Positions 1-8,421 of a stretch of DNA of 64,000 nt are shown piece after piece (within the stretch, counting starts at the first letter, position 1; every line of letters starts with the position of its first letter). The position numbers and the translations under genes are program-made. The DNA is from Arthrobacter zhaoxinii (lineage in GTDB: Bacteria > Actinomycetota > Actinomycetes > Actinomycetales > Micrococcaceae): positions 62,001-126,000 of the forward strand of contig NZ_CP104275.1 of NCBI RefSeq assembly GCF_025244925.1, read 5' to 3'. Below the pieces are notes generated by a model. It was not told where the DNA came from, did no database searches, and saw only the letters and a list, made by a program, of their open reading frames with translations.

Positions 1-151
1 ACACCAGGGTGAGGGCCAGTGCTGGAACCAGGCCGGCAGCCAGAATGACCAGCAGGGTCACGTGCGGCGAGGTTGCACGGGTGATCGCATGCAGCAGGCG
101 GCGCAGCGGATTTTCGGCGGGGGCGGGGCGCTGCACGGGGTCCGGGGTCAT
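1..151 (-). CDS. Membrane protein, N-terminal part (runs off the window)
   Basis: Only about 50 residues are inside the window. A Pro-rich cytoplasmic start is followed by basic residues and then a hydrophobic stretch that reads as a first transmembrane helix (HVTLLVILAAGLVPALALT). The ATG overlaps the TGA of the esterase gene upstream in an ATGA arrangement, so it is translationally coupled and is probably the third gene of the mprF-like operon. It is too short to name. A multi-span enzyme such as a PAP2-type phosphatase is one possibility, but nothing visible proves it. Confidence 0.6.
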   Translation of the reverse strand, partial: MTPDPVQRPAPAENPLRRLLHAITRATSPHVTLLVILAAGLVPALALTLV

Positions 152-1467
152 GGATCAAGTATGCCAAGCCGGCCGGACAGCCAGTCCAGGTTGTTCTCCA
201 GCCCGGCCCGCCAGACCTGCCAGGAATGGCCGCCCGGAAGTTCCTGGAGCTGTACGTCCGCACCGGCGGCCCGGGCCGCCTCGTACACCTGCCGCCCTTC
301 CGGCGCGTAGACCCTGTCTTCGCGTCCGACGACGACGACGCCGGCGAGTTCCGGGAAGGGCATCCGGCGGAACCGGTCCACGGCGTTCTGTTCTGCAAAG
401 GCCTGCTCGTCTCCGCCGAAGTAGGTGTCCAGCAGCGCCTGGTGGCCCTCGGCGTCGGTGGGCTCGTTTTCCCCGGCGATGTCGAGGAACGTCGGGTAGA
501 CGTCGGGATGGTTGGCGGCCAGCTGCACCGCGCACGTGCCGCCGAAGGAATACCCGGCGACGGCCCACTGGCGGGCGCCGGCCGTCCCTGCCCCCAGCTG
601 CTGCTGGACCCAGGCGGGAAGGTCCCGGGCCAGGTAGGTGGCCGAGTCGCTGACCGAGGTGTCCAGGCACAGCGGCCAGTCGGGGTTGGAGTCGTTGCTG
701 GCGTCCGGCATCACCACAACCGGCGCCAGGCCGGCATGGCGGGAGGCAAAGCCGTCCATCATTTCGGCTATCCGGCCGCTGACCAGCCAGTCATTCGGCG
801 AACCGGGCTGGCCGTGGATCAGGACCAGCACGGGCAGGCTGACGGCGCCGGGATCGGCGAGGTACGCCGGCGGGAGGTAGATCAGAGCAGGGTGGGAGGC
901 ATAGCCGGAGGCTCCCGCAGGGATCTCCGCGCGGTACACCTGTCCTTCCCCGGGCATGTCCGGCGGCGGGGACCAGTCCTGTTCGGAGGCAGCGGGCCGG
1001 TCCATGCCGGCGGCGGCGGGCCGGGGCAGCGGATCATCAGTCGCTGACGGAGGATCCAGCAGGGACCGCACCGTAGGGTATTGGGCGTAGGCAAGGTTCA
1101 CCGTGCAGGCCAGCGCTCCCAGCAGGGCCAGTGCGGCCAGGACCCCGGCGGTCCGGCGGAGGGCCGGGGTCCCCGGGGCCGCCACCTGCCGAAAGGCCAG
1201 CTGGAAGCCCAGGACCGCCAGGGCGCTGTAGGCGTAAAGCGTCCGCGGCAGGGAAGTATTCCACCAATGGAATATATGTTCGGCGAGCACGTAGAGCAGC
1301 GCCGTGCTGCCCGCGGCCACCACGGCGAAGACCAGGATGGTGCGCAGTCCCAGCTTCCTTCCGGCTATTCCGAGCCACAGCAGGGCGACGACGCCCAGGG
1401 CCAGGAAAAGGGTCGGGAGGAACCCGTCAACCAGTGACAGGGACAGCACGGCCTGCGGCGGCCTCAT
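148..1467 (-). CDS. Membrane-anchored alpha/beta-hydrolase esterase (esterase D / antigen 85-like)
   Basis: The 439-residue protein has about four hydrophobic helices in residues 10-130 and then an extracytoplasmic alpha/beta-hydrolase domain. The nucleophile elbow is AGYSFGG with Ser307. A plausible oxyanion region is LIHGQPG near 217-222 and the likely catalytic His is His414 (GGHSW). This matches the putative esterase family (PF00756) with an added membrane anchor, as seen in actinobacterial cell-envelope esterases. The substrate is unknown; a lipid or cell-wall ester is an inference from the neighbour. Its start overlaps the stop of the mprF-like gene by ATGA and its stop overlaps the next start in the same way, so the three genes form a tightly coupled unit. 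Confidence 0.8.
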   Translation of the reverse strand: MRPPQAVLSLSLVDGFLPTLFLALGVVALLWLGIAGRKLGLRTILVFAVVAAGSTALLYVLAEHIFHWWNTSLPRTLYAYSALAVLGFQLAFRQVAAPGTPALRRTAGVLAALALLGALACTVNLAYAQYPTVRSLLDPPSATDDPLPRPAAAGMDRPAASEQDWSPPPDMPGEGQVYRAEIPAGASGYASHPALIYLPPAYLADPGAVSLPVLVLIHGQPGSPNDWLVSGRIAEMMDGFASRHAGLAPVVVMPDASNDSNPDWPLCLDTSVSDSATYLARDLPAWVQQQLGAGTAGARQWAVAGYSFGGTCAVQLAANHPDVYPTFLDIAGENEPTDAEGHQALLDTYFGGDEQAFAEQNAVDRFRRMPFPELAGVVVVGREDRVYAPEGRQVYEAARAAGADVQLQELPGGHSWQVWRAGLENNLDWLSGRLGILDP

Positions 1468-3995
1468 CCGGTGCGGTCCACGATCCGGCGGGCCAGCGAC
1501 AATCCCTGGCTGAACGACAAATCGGGGACATATGCCCGGGTCAGGGCGTTGGCGATGGCCGGCAGGGACGCCGGATCCAGATAGGTCATGAACAGCGGCA
1601 CGTATTCCGGGCCGAACTTGGCTTTGAAGGCCAGCAGGGACCGGAATCCGTACACGGGTTCCAGCGTGGCCCCCAACCGGTCCAGCAGCCGTTCCATGAC
1701 GGGCGGCCCTTCCTCCGCGCCGTCGTCGTTACCGGGTGCACGGGCAAGCGGCGCTCCGGACAGGCTGAGGAAGGAAAAGCCTTCGTCCTGGAGGGACAGG
1801 GCAGCGGAGGCGATGAGGAAGTCCATCCCCAGCCGGAAGCCGCTGCTGCGCCGGCGCATAAAATCCAGGGTCCAGCCCGCAACGGATCCGTCGCGGTACA
1901 CCGGGAGCCAGGACGTCACTGCATGCACGGTGCCGTCTGAGTCGACGGCCAGCAGGCACCGCACCTCCGGATCGTCCACTTCTTCCAGCCCGCCCAGCGT
2001 GAACCCCATTTCTGGCATCTTCTTATCCGCCACCCACTCCTCCGAAATGGCGTAGACCTGGTCCTTCACCGCCAGCGGTGCACTGGGATACCTCACCCAC
2101 TGCGCGCGGATGCCGTGCTTGCGCGCCTGGTTCATGGCCGTGCGGATGTCCTGGAACCGCTTTCCTTTAAAGACCAGCGACCCCAGCGGGAGCACGGTCT
2201 CCTCCGCGACCTGGAGCGAGAAAAACCCCAGCCGTTCGCTGGCCTCGCGTACCTGTGGTCCCACCGAATAGAAGCAGGCCGTGGTGCCGTTGGCGGCGCA
2301 GAACGCCGCAAAGCCTTCCACGGAGCTGCGCAGCTCATCCCGGGGGCCCACCGGCTCCCCGACGGTGAGGGCCACGCCGAGGTCCAGCCGGTAGGCAACG
2401 TAGGAATTCCCGCCGGGGGAGAACCAGTAGTGATTACCCTGCCAGAGGGTCATCCACGCGAGCGTGCTGCCGCCGTGGGTTCGAAGCAGCGAGCGGGCGC
2501 GGTCCGCGTCCCTGGCGGCCGGGCTGTCGGGCGGCGCCAGGAAAGAGCGCAGCAGCTGAGTGCACGTGACAACCCAGAAAAGCACCCCCACCCCCTCGTA
2601 GAGCAGGACCGCGGGCAGGTTCTCGGGAACGATTCCGGGTGCGCGGGTGGTCACCTCCAGAACGGGAAGGAACCGTCCGGGCAGATCCGCCGTGAGCAGG
2701 GCCGGTGTCGCCGCGGGGGAGAAACCGTTGCGGTTCAGCAGGCCCGTCCCCAGATAGAGTGCGGCGAGCAGAACGGCCAGCAGGGCCACGGTGCCTGCGA
2801 GTCGGCGGTAGGTGCCGGCGGGGGCTGCGACCGGAAAGAGCCTGCGGGTGAAGGCAAGCAGCACCAACACGGCCAGCGGAACCGCCATGGGCACCACCAG
2901 TGCAATAAAACTTCCGGTGCCCGGGGACAGTGTGCCTTGTCCTGCCAGCAACCGGCCGATCCGTACTGCGGCCAGAACGGTCATGGCTCCCTGCAGCAGC
3001 AAGGCGGCCAGCCAGGCAAAGTGCCTCCCCCGGCGCAGACCGTCGGAAAACACGGCCAGCAGCACCAGCGGCAGCGTGGCCAGGAAAAACGCCGCAGGTC
3101 CGGCGCGCAGCTGAAGACGTGCAGCGGCGCAGCGTGCGGAGTCCGATTCGACGCCGCACAGCTGCGCCAGTTCTGCGGGAGTGCGCACCTCCACATCCGT
3201 GAACAGGTACCGCAGCACCGCCAGCGGGCCCACGGGCTGGGTGCTGAGGGCACTGATCACCGGCCCGGCGGCGGAGGCCAGCACTAGCAGTGCCACCAGG
3301 ACCCGGGCTTCGCGCCTGCTGGTGACCAGCCGGCGCGGAAGAGCAGGCCGCCGGCCGGCCAGATAGGGTCCCGCCGCCGCGCCGGTAACGGCCGCGCCGA
3401 GGACCGTGAGGCTGGAAAAGCTTCCACCGTAAAGCGCCAGCAGGACCAGCAGAGTGAAGAGAGCAACCCGCAGGCGGCGGCGCCACAGGGTCCCGAGTTG
3501 CGCGCTTGCGGCGGCAAGGGCGGCGGCCAGGAACGCCGTCGGGCCCACATAGGACTCGGAGACGAGGGCGCGGGACCAGTCACCGATTGAGGCACTGGTC
3601 AGATAGGCGAACCCCGTGGTCAGCAGCAGACCCGCAACCTGCCCGCCCAGACCAGCGAGCAGGAACTTCCCGGTTCCCAGCAGCCGCTCACAGGGGAGGC
3701 CTGCCAGCAGCGCGAGCAGGGTCCCGCCCAGATAGCCGGCCGGGCTGCCGGCCCAGAAACCGCACAGAACCAGCGCTGCCGGATGCTCAGCCACGGTGCC
3801 CACGGAGACGGTCACCTCTGCCAGCAGCGGCCCCTCGGGCCCTTGTCCAACCGAGTCGGTGAATGCGCCCAGGATCCAGAACAGTGCAATAAAACCAAGG
3901 GTGGCCGGAGCTACGCGGGCGCTTCCGCGCAGCCGCTGCAGCGGCCGGTTCAGCAAAGCCCGGAAACGGGGCAGGGCGGCGAGCATGTCAGGCAC
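1464..3995 (-). CDS. MprF-like lysyltransferase/flippase (DUF2156) membrane protein
   Basis: The N-terminal 500 or so residues hold many hydrophobic helices. The C-terminal third is a DUF2156 (phosphatidylglycerol lysyltransferase) domain beginning near RSLLRTHGG and containing the WQGNHYWFSPGG segment. Proteins of this type move an amino acid from charged tRNA to phosphatidylglycerol and flip the product, which lowers surface charge and gives resistance to cationic peptides. Unlike mycobacterial LysX there is no fused lysyl-tRNA synthetase domain; a free lysS lies at 39.1 kb. The open frame extends to a GTG at 4010, but the GTG at 3995 has GGAGG eight bases upstream and is the better start. 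Amino-acid specificity cannot be read from the sequence. It heads the operon with the esterase. Confidence 0.8.
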   Translation of the reverse strand: MPDMLAALPRFRALLNRPLQRLRGSARVAPATLGFIALFWILGAFTDSVGQGPEGPLLAEVTVSVGTVAEHPAALVLCGFWAGSPAGYLGGTLLALLAGLPCERLLGTGKFLLAGLGGQVAGLLLTTGFAYLTSASIGDWSRALVSESYVGPTAFLAAALAAASAQLGTLWRRRLRVALFTLLVLLALYGGSFSSLTVLGAAVTGAAAGPYLAGRRPALPRRLVTSRREARVLVALLVLASAAGPVISALSTQPVGPLAVLRYLFTDVEVRTPAELAQLCGVESDSARCAAARLQLRAGPAAFFLATLPLVLLAVFSDGLRRGRHFAWLAALLLQGAMTVLAAVRIGRLLAGQGTLSPGTGSFIALVVPMAVPLAVLVLLAFTRRLFPVAAPAGTYRRLAGTVALLAVLLAALYLGTGLLNRNGFSPAATPALLTADLPGRFLPVLEVTTRAPGIVPENLPAVLLYEGVGVLFWVVTCTQLLRSFLAPPDSPAARDADRARSLLRTHGGSTLAWMTLWQGNHYWFSPGGNSYVAYRLDLGVALTVGEPVGPRDELRSSVEGFAAFCAANGTTACFYSVGPQVREASERLGFFSLQVAEETVLPLGSLVFKGKRFQDIRTAMNQARKHGIRAQWVRYPSAPLAVKDQVYAISEEWVADKKMPEMGFTLGGLEEVDDPEVRCLLAVDSDGTVHAVTSWLPVYRDGSVAGWTLDFMRRRSSGFRLGMDFLIASAALSLQDEGFSFLSLSGAPLARAPGNDDGAEEGPPVMERLLDRLGATLEPVYGFRSLLAFKAKFGPEYVPLFMTYLDPASLPAIANALTRAYVPDLSFSQGLSLARRIVDRTG

Positions 3996-4051
3996 GGTAC
4001 TGACCTCCACGAGCTAAACCGGCTGGAGCTGCTGCCGGTCGCGGTCCTGCC

Positions 4052-4057
4052 AGTCTA
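4052..4057 (-). promoter_or_regulatory. Putative -10 box for the mprF-like operon
   Basis: On the minus strand TAGACT lies about 50 bases upstream of the chosen start. No convincing -35 is visible. The same 120-base spacer carries the divergent -10 box of the phosphodiesterase gene. Confidence 0.4.
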
Positions 4058-4107
4058 GGCTCGGGCCCCCTCGCCAAGGACCGCCTTTGGATCAGGCCGG
4101 TCCTTGG

Positions 4108-4113
4108 TAGGGT
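4108..4113 (+). promoter_or_regulatory. -10 box placed for leaderless transcription of the phosphodiesterase gene
   Basis: TAGGGT is followed by exactly six bases and then the GTG start at 4120. Transcription from this box would begin at or next to the start codon. Confidence 0.55.
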
Positions 4114-4119
4114 ACAAAT

Positions 4120-4929
4120 GTGCTGGCAACCTATCCATACTTCCGTGCCCCTCGGGACACCGGGAACACCCGTCCGGCATCGTCGCCGGCGCCCATCGCC
4201 CTGGCTCACCGGGGCTTTTCCCCCGATGGCTGCGAAAACACGCTCCCGGCCTTCCGGGCCGCGGCGGAGCTGGGGATCAGCTACCTGGAAACAGACGTGC
4301 GTACCAGCCGCGACGGCATCCTGATGGCCTTTCACGACGAAACCGTTGACCGGCTGTCCGGCGGGGTGGTGGGGAAAATCAGCCAGCTCACCCGGAAGGA
4401 ACTTCGAGAGGTGCTGATAGGCGGGGCGGAACAGATCCCCACCTTCGAAGAGCTCCTGACCGAATGGCCGCAGATGCGGTTGAACGTTGATGTCAAGGAT
4501 GCAGCAGGGGCGGCACTGCTGGCGGCACTGATAGAAAAGCACTCCGCCCATGACCGGGTCCTCGTCGCGTCCTTCTCGGACGTCCGCCGTCTGGGCACCC
4601 TGCGCCGCCTCACCCGGCCGGCTGCAAGCTCCGCCGGCAGTGCCCTGACAGCGGCACTGCGCCTGCTCGCTCCGCTGGGGGCGGCCGGTCTTCTCGCCCG
4701 GCTGGGCCGGTTCCAGTGCGTCCAGGTTCCGCTGCGGTTCGGTCCCGTACCCGTGGTGACGCCGGGGTTTGTCCGCAGCTGCCACCGCGCCGGAATCCAG
4801 GTCCACGTCTGGACCGTGAACGACGCGCCGACCATGAACCGGCTGCTGGACCTGGGCGTGGACGGCATTGTTTCTGACCGTTCGGACATCCTGGTGGACG
4901 TCCTCAAAGACCGCGGACAGTGGACGTAA
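4120..4929 (+). CDS. Glycerophosphodiester phosphodiesterase
   Basis: The 269-residue protein is a GDPD-family TIM barrel that hydrolyses glycerophosphodiesters to glycerol 3-phosphate and an alcohol. Visible family motifs are IALAHRGFSPDGCENT (catalytic His-Arg and the Glu-Asn pair), ETDVRTSRDG (metal-binding Glu and Asp), FHDETVDR (second catalytic His), NVDVKD and, near the end, VHVWTVND with DGIVSDRSD. No signal peptide is obvious, so it is probably cytoplasmic. The start is a GTG with a -10-like TAGGGT six bases upstream and no clear Shine-Dalgarno, suggesting a leaderless message. It is followed after 46 bases by glycerate kinase, which could reflect shared three-carbon metabolism, though that link is inference. 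Confidence 0.92.
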   Translation: MLATYPYFRAPRDTGNTRPASSPAPIALAHRGFSPDGCENTLPAFRAAAELGISYLETDVRTSRDGILMAFHDETVDRLSGGVVGKISQLTRKELREVLIGGAEQIPTFEELLTEWPQMRLNVDVKDAAGAALLAALIEKHSAHDRVLVASFSDVRRLGTLRRLTRPAASSAGSALTAALRLLAPLGAAGLLARLGRFQCVQVPLRFGPVPVVTPGFVRSCHRAGIQVHVWTVNDAPTMNRLLDLGVDGIVSDRSDILVDVLKDRGQWT

Positions 4930-4975
4930 CACCTGATTAATGCCCCTTGTCCGTTCCGGCTGGCAGGATGAAGGC

Positions 4976-6085
4976 ATGCGCGTAGTTATTGCTCCGGACA
5001 AGTTCAAGGGAACCCTCAGTTCTGTGGAAGCCGCAGCGGCCATGGGTGAAGGGGTGCTGGCGGTCTATCCGGACGCCGTGGTCACCGCGGTTCCAGTGGC
5101 CGACGGCGGCGAGGGCACCCTGGACGCCGCACTGACCGCCGGGGCGCAGCCCCGCACCGCCCGCGTTCGGGGGCCGCTGGGCCGCGACGTCACCGCGGTG
5201 TGGGCCCTCGAAGGACATACCGCCCTGATTGAAACGGCGCGGGCCAGCGGGCTGGCCCTGCTGGAGCCCACCCCCGGGACGGCGTTGGACGCCACCAGTT
5301 ACGGCAGCGGCCAGTTGATCGGCGAGGCGCTCGACGCCGGTGCGCGCACCATCATCCTTGGCATCGGCGGGTCGGCCATGACGGACGGCGGCTCCGGAGC
5401 GCTGGCCGCCCTGGGTTTGAAGATCCTGGACCGCGACGGTGTGCCCGTTCCTCCCGGAGGGGCGGGCCTGATGCACGCAGCCTCGCTGGACGCCGCCGGC
5501 CTGGACCCGCGGCTGGCGGAGGTGGATCTGCGGATCGCCGCCGACGTAACCAATCCGCTGCTCGGTCGTGTTGGTACGGTGGCGGTCTTCAGCGGCCAGA
5601 AAGGTGCCGGTCCCGCGGAAATGCCGGTCCTCGAAGCGGCGCTGACCAACTGGGCAGAGCTCCTGAAGTCCACGACCGGCGTCGACGTCGATGTCCCCGG
5701 CGCCGGTGCCGCGGGCGGCTTCCCGTCCGGGTTCCTGGCCTTCACCGGGGCGTCGCTGAACCCGGGGTTTGAACTGCTCAGTGCCTTTACCGGACTGGAC
5801 GCCGCGCTCACCCGCTGCGACCTGGTGCTTACCGGTGAAGGCTCCCTGGACGAGCAGTCGCGCTACGGCAAGGCTCCGCTGGCGGTTGCAGCCCGCGCCC
5901 GGGACGCCGGAATTCCCGTGGTGGCCGTGGCCGGCCGGATCACCCTGACTCCGGACCAGTTGGAGGAGTACGGAATTGTCGCGGCGGTCAGCCTGCTGGA
6001 CGTGGTGCAGCGGCCGCAGGATGCAATGGAGCAGGCAGCGAAGTATGTTGCGCAGGCCACCCGCCAGGTCCTGGAAGGGGCTTAA
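4976..6085 (+). CDS. Glycerate 2-kinase (GlxK/GarK family)
   Basis: This 369-residue protein belongs to glycerate kinase family 1, which phosphorylates D-glycerate to 2-phosphoglycerate for entry into glycolysis. The N-terminal signature MRVVIAPDKFKGTLSS fixes the start at the ATG at 4976. Further family motifs are VPVADGGEGTLDA, the nucleotide-site loop GIGGSAMTDGGSGAL near residues 124-138, and LTGEGSLDEQS toward the C terminus. The frame stays open to 4940 but the upstream codons are not conserved family sequence. It is probably cotranscribed with the phosphodiesterase. It ends eight bases from the convergent permease gene with no room for a strong terminator. Confidence 0.93.
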   Translation: MRVVIAPDKFKGTLSSVEAAAAMGEGVLAVYPDAVVTAVPVADGGEGTLDAALTAGAQPRTARVRGPLGRDVTAVWALEGHTALIETARASGLALLEPTPGTALDATSYGSGQLIGEALDAGARTIILGIGGSAMTDGGSGALAALGLKILDRDGVPVPPGGAGLMHAASLDAAGLDPRLAEVDLRIAADVTNPLLGRVGTVAVFSGQKGAGPAEMPVLEAALTNWAELLKSTTGVDVDVPGAGAAGGFPSGFLAFTGASLNPGFELLSAFTGLDAALTRCDLVLTGEGSLDEQSRYGKAPLAVAARARDAGIPVVAVAGRITLTPDQLEEYGIVAAVSLLDVVQRPQDAMEQAAKYVAQATRQVLEGA

Positions 6086-6092
6086 CCCTCGG

Positions 6093-7406
6093 CTACCCGA
6101 GCCGGCTTGGTTTGGCTCCGGTGTCCTCGTGCGGCTGGTCCGGATCAGTGCCCCGCCAGCGGGCGATCGCCTGCATGCCGTGATAGGCAATCAGGGTGGC
6201 CCCGGTGCCCAGGGCAATGCCGCCGAACTCCAGCCCCGCCGCGATCCAGGTGAAGTTCGCGATGGCAATGATCAGGCCCAGCCCGGCGGTGGACAGGTTG
6301 ATGGGGTTGGAGAAATTCACCCGGTTGTCCACCCAGATGCGCACGCCCAGGATGCCGATCATGCCGTAGAGAACGACGCCGGCACCGCCCAGTACCCCGC
6401 CGGGCACCGTGGCAATCATCGCGCCGAACTTCGGGAACAGGCTCAGCAGGATGGCGACAATGCCGGCCACCCAGTAGGCCGCCGTGGAGTACACGCGGGA
6501 GGCCGCCATGACGCCGATGTTTTCCGCGTAGGTGGTGGTGGCAGAGCCGCCGCCGGAGCCGGCCAGCATGGTGGCCACGCCGTCGGCCATCAGCGCCCGC
6601 CCGGCGTACGGATCCAGGTCGCGGCCGGTCATGGCCGCCACGGATTTCACATGCCCGATGTTTTCGGCCACCAGCACCAGGACCACCGGAACAAACAGTC
6701 CGATCACCGAGAAGTGGAAGGTGGGGGACAGGAATTCCGGGAGCCCGATCCAGGCAGCGTCGCCGATGGCCTGGAAATCCACCTCGCCCTGCAGCATCGC
6801 CGTGATGTATCCGGCCACCACACCGACCAGGATCGACAACCGGCCAAGGAATCCCTTGAACAGGACGGTGCTCAACAGGATCACCACGACGGTGACGGTG
6901 GCGGTGAGCGGGCCCTGCTCGAAATTGTCCTTTGCCGAGCCGGCCAGGTTAAGCCCGATCAGGGCAACGATGGTGCCGGTGACAACCGGCGGCATCAGGA
7001 CCTGGATCCAGCGGGTGCCGGCCAGCTGTGCTGCGAGTCCGACCAGGAACAGGACAAAACCGGCCATGATGATGCCGCCCAGCGCACCGCCCGGGCCGTG
7101 CTGATTGGTGGCCGCGCCGATCGGTGCAATGAACGCAAAGCTCGAGCCCAGATAGCTCGGCACCCGGCCGGCGGTGATGATCAGGAACAGGATGGTGCCG
7201 ATGCCGGAGAACAGCAGGGTGGTGGCCGGCGGAAAACCGGTCAGGAGCGGCACGAGGAAAGTGGCGCCGAACATGGCCACCACGTGCTGGGAGCCGATGC
7301 CGATGGTCCGCGGCCAGCTCAGCCTCTCCTCGGGAGCAACATAGGAGCCCGGCCGGATGGTCCTGCCGTCTCCGTGGAGGGTCCAGTCCATACCGAATCT
7401 GCTCAT
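6093..7406 (-). CDS. Uracil/xanthine permease (NCS2 family)
   Basis: The 437-residue protein has the polytopic pattern of the nucleobase:cation symporter-2 family. The substrate-site region reads SATTTYAENIGVMAASRVYS near the middle, close to the TTTYxENIGVMA signature of UraA-type uracil permeases. Other family stretches are GATFLVPLLTG at the N terminus and GTGATLIAYH at the C terminus. It should import uracil, possibly also xanthine, by proton symport. A Shine-Dalgarno-like GGAAGG precedes the ATG. It stands alone, divergent from the SDR gene. No PyrR- or purine-type regulatory structure was recognised in the 139-base upstream spacer. Confidence 0.9.
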   Translation of the reverse strand: MSRFGMDWTLHGDGRTIRPGSYVAPEERLSWPRTIGIGSQHVVAMFGATFLVPLLTGFPPATTLLFSGIGTILFLIITAGRVPSYLGSSFAFIAPIGAATNQHGPGGALGGIIMAGFVLFLVGLAAQLAGTRWIQVLMPPVVTGTIVALIGLNLAGSAKDNFEQGPLTATVTVVVILLSTVLFKGFLGRLSILVGVVAGYITAMLQGEVDFQAIGDAAWIGLPEFLSPTFHFSVIGLFVPVVLVLVAENIGHVKSVAAMTGRDLDPYAGRALMADGVATMLAGSGGGSATTTYAENIGVMAASRVYSTAAYWVAGIVAILLSLFPKFGAMIATVPGGVLGGAGVVLYGMIGILGVRIWVDNRVNFSNPINLSTAGLGLIIAIANFTWIAAGLEFGGIALGTGATLIAYHGMQAIARWRGTDPDQPHEDTGAKPSRLG

Positions 7407-7545
7407 GGTGGTGCCTTCCGGAGAAAGGGGCGTTTAGACAAAATTCTAGCCGCCTCGGATATCCGGGATGTTACGTTGCATAAGAAGAGTGCCGGGTGCA
7501 GGACAGGACCTTGGCAATCACGTACCGATTGGACGATGGAGCAGC

Positions 7546-8421
7546 ATGAGCATTTCAGTTGCAGGACGCGTAGTTCTGATCACGGGCGCCGCCATGGGCA
7601 TGGGCCGCCTGTACGCCGAGCGTGCTGTGCGCGAAGGTGCGGCGGCCGTGGTGCTGTGGGACCTCAACGCCGAGGCCCTGGCCGACACGGCTGCGGCGCT
7701 GCGGGAACTGGGCGCCGCAGCTGTCCACCCCTACACGGTGGACGTTGCCTCCCTGCCGGAGATCACCGACACCGCCGCGCAGGTCATCCGGGAGGCCGGG
7801 GTTCCGGACATCCTGATCAACAACGCCGGAATAGTGCGCGGCAAGTACTTCTGGGAACACACGCCGGCAGCGGACATCGACGCCGTGATGCAGATTAATA
7901 CGCTCGCACCCATGCAGATAACGCGGGCCTTCCTGCCGGGCATGATCGAGCGCCGCACCCCCGCACGCATCCTCAACGTGGCCTCGGCCTCCGGTACGTT
8001 GTCCGTCCCGAAAATGAGTGTCTACACGGCCTCGAAGTGGGCGGTCATCGGCTGGAGCGATTCCCTGCGCCTGGAACTAAACGAGTCCGGCAACGGCCAC
8101 GTCTGCGTGACCACGCTGATTCCCAGCTACATCAAGACGGGGATGTTCGAGGGTGCCCGAGGGCCGCTGCTGACGCCGCTGATGGAACCGGAATACGTGG
8201 TGGACAAGGCCTGGGAGGCCCTGCTGGCGGGGAAGGCACGGCTCCAGCTGCCGTGGACCGTGGCCCTGGGCAGTGCCCTGCGCAACGTACTGCCGCAGCC
8301 GGCCTGGGATGTGGTGGCCGGACGCGTCTTTAAGGTCTACCAGTCCATGGACCACTTCACCGGCCGGAAACCCGCCGCTTCCACCGACGAAACCGCACCG
8401 AAGGAAACCACCCAGGCATGA
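7546..8421 (+). CDS. Short-chain dehydrogenase/reductase
   Basis: The 291-residue classical SDR shows the dinucleotide-binding motif LITGAAMGMG at the N terminus, the structural NNAGI motif and the catalytic pair Tyr160/Lys164 in YTASK, preceded by Ser in NVASASG. It should oxidise an alcohol or reduce a carbonyl with NAD(P)H; Asp/Asn after the second strand (LWDLNAE) favours NAD(H). The start at 7546 is chosen because the fold begins a few residues later. Its TGA overlaps the ATG of the aldehyde dehydrogenase (ATGA), so the two probably act in sequence on one substrate, alcohol to aldehyde to acid. The substrate is unknown. Confidence 0.88.
   Translation: MSISVAGRVVLITGAAMGMGRLYAERAVREGAAAVVLWDLNAEALADTAAALRELGAAAVHPYTVDVASLPEITDTAAQVIREAGVPDILINNAGIVRGKYFWEHTPAADIDAVMQINTLAPMQITRAFLPGMIERRTPARILNVASASGTLSVPKMSVYTASKWAVIGWSDSLRLELNESGNGHVCVTTLIPSYIKTGMFEGARGPLLTPLMEPEYVVDKAWEALLAGKARLQLPWTVALGSALRNVLPQPAWDVVAGRVFKVYQSMDHFTGRKPAASTDETAPKETTQA

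Noticed and set aside
5976..7898. Very long plus-strand frame across the permease gene
   Set aside because: It is antisense to the uracil permease and its translation is a low-complexity His/Gln/Gly-rich string typical of high-GC shadow frames.
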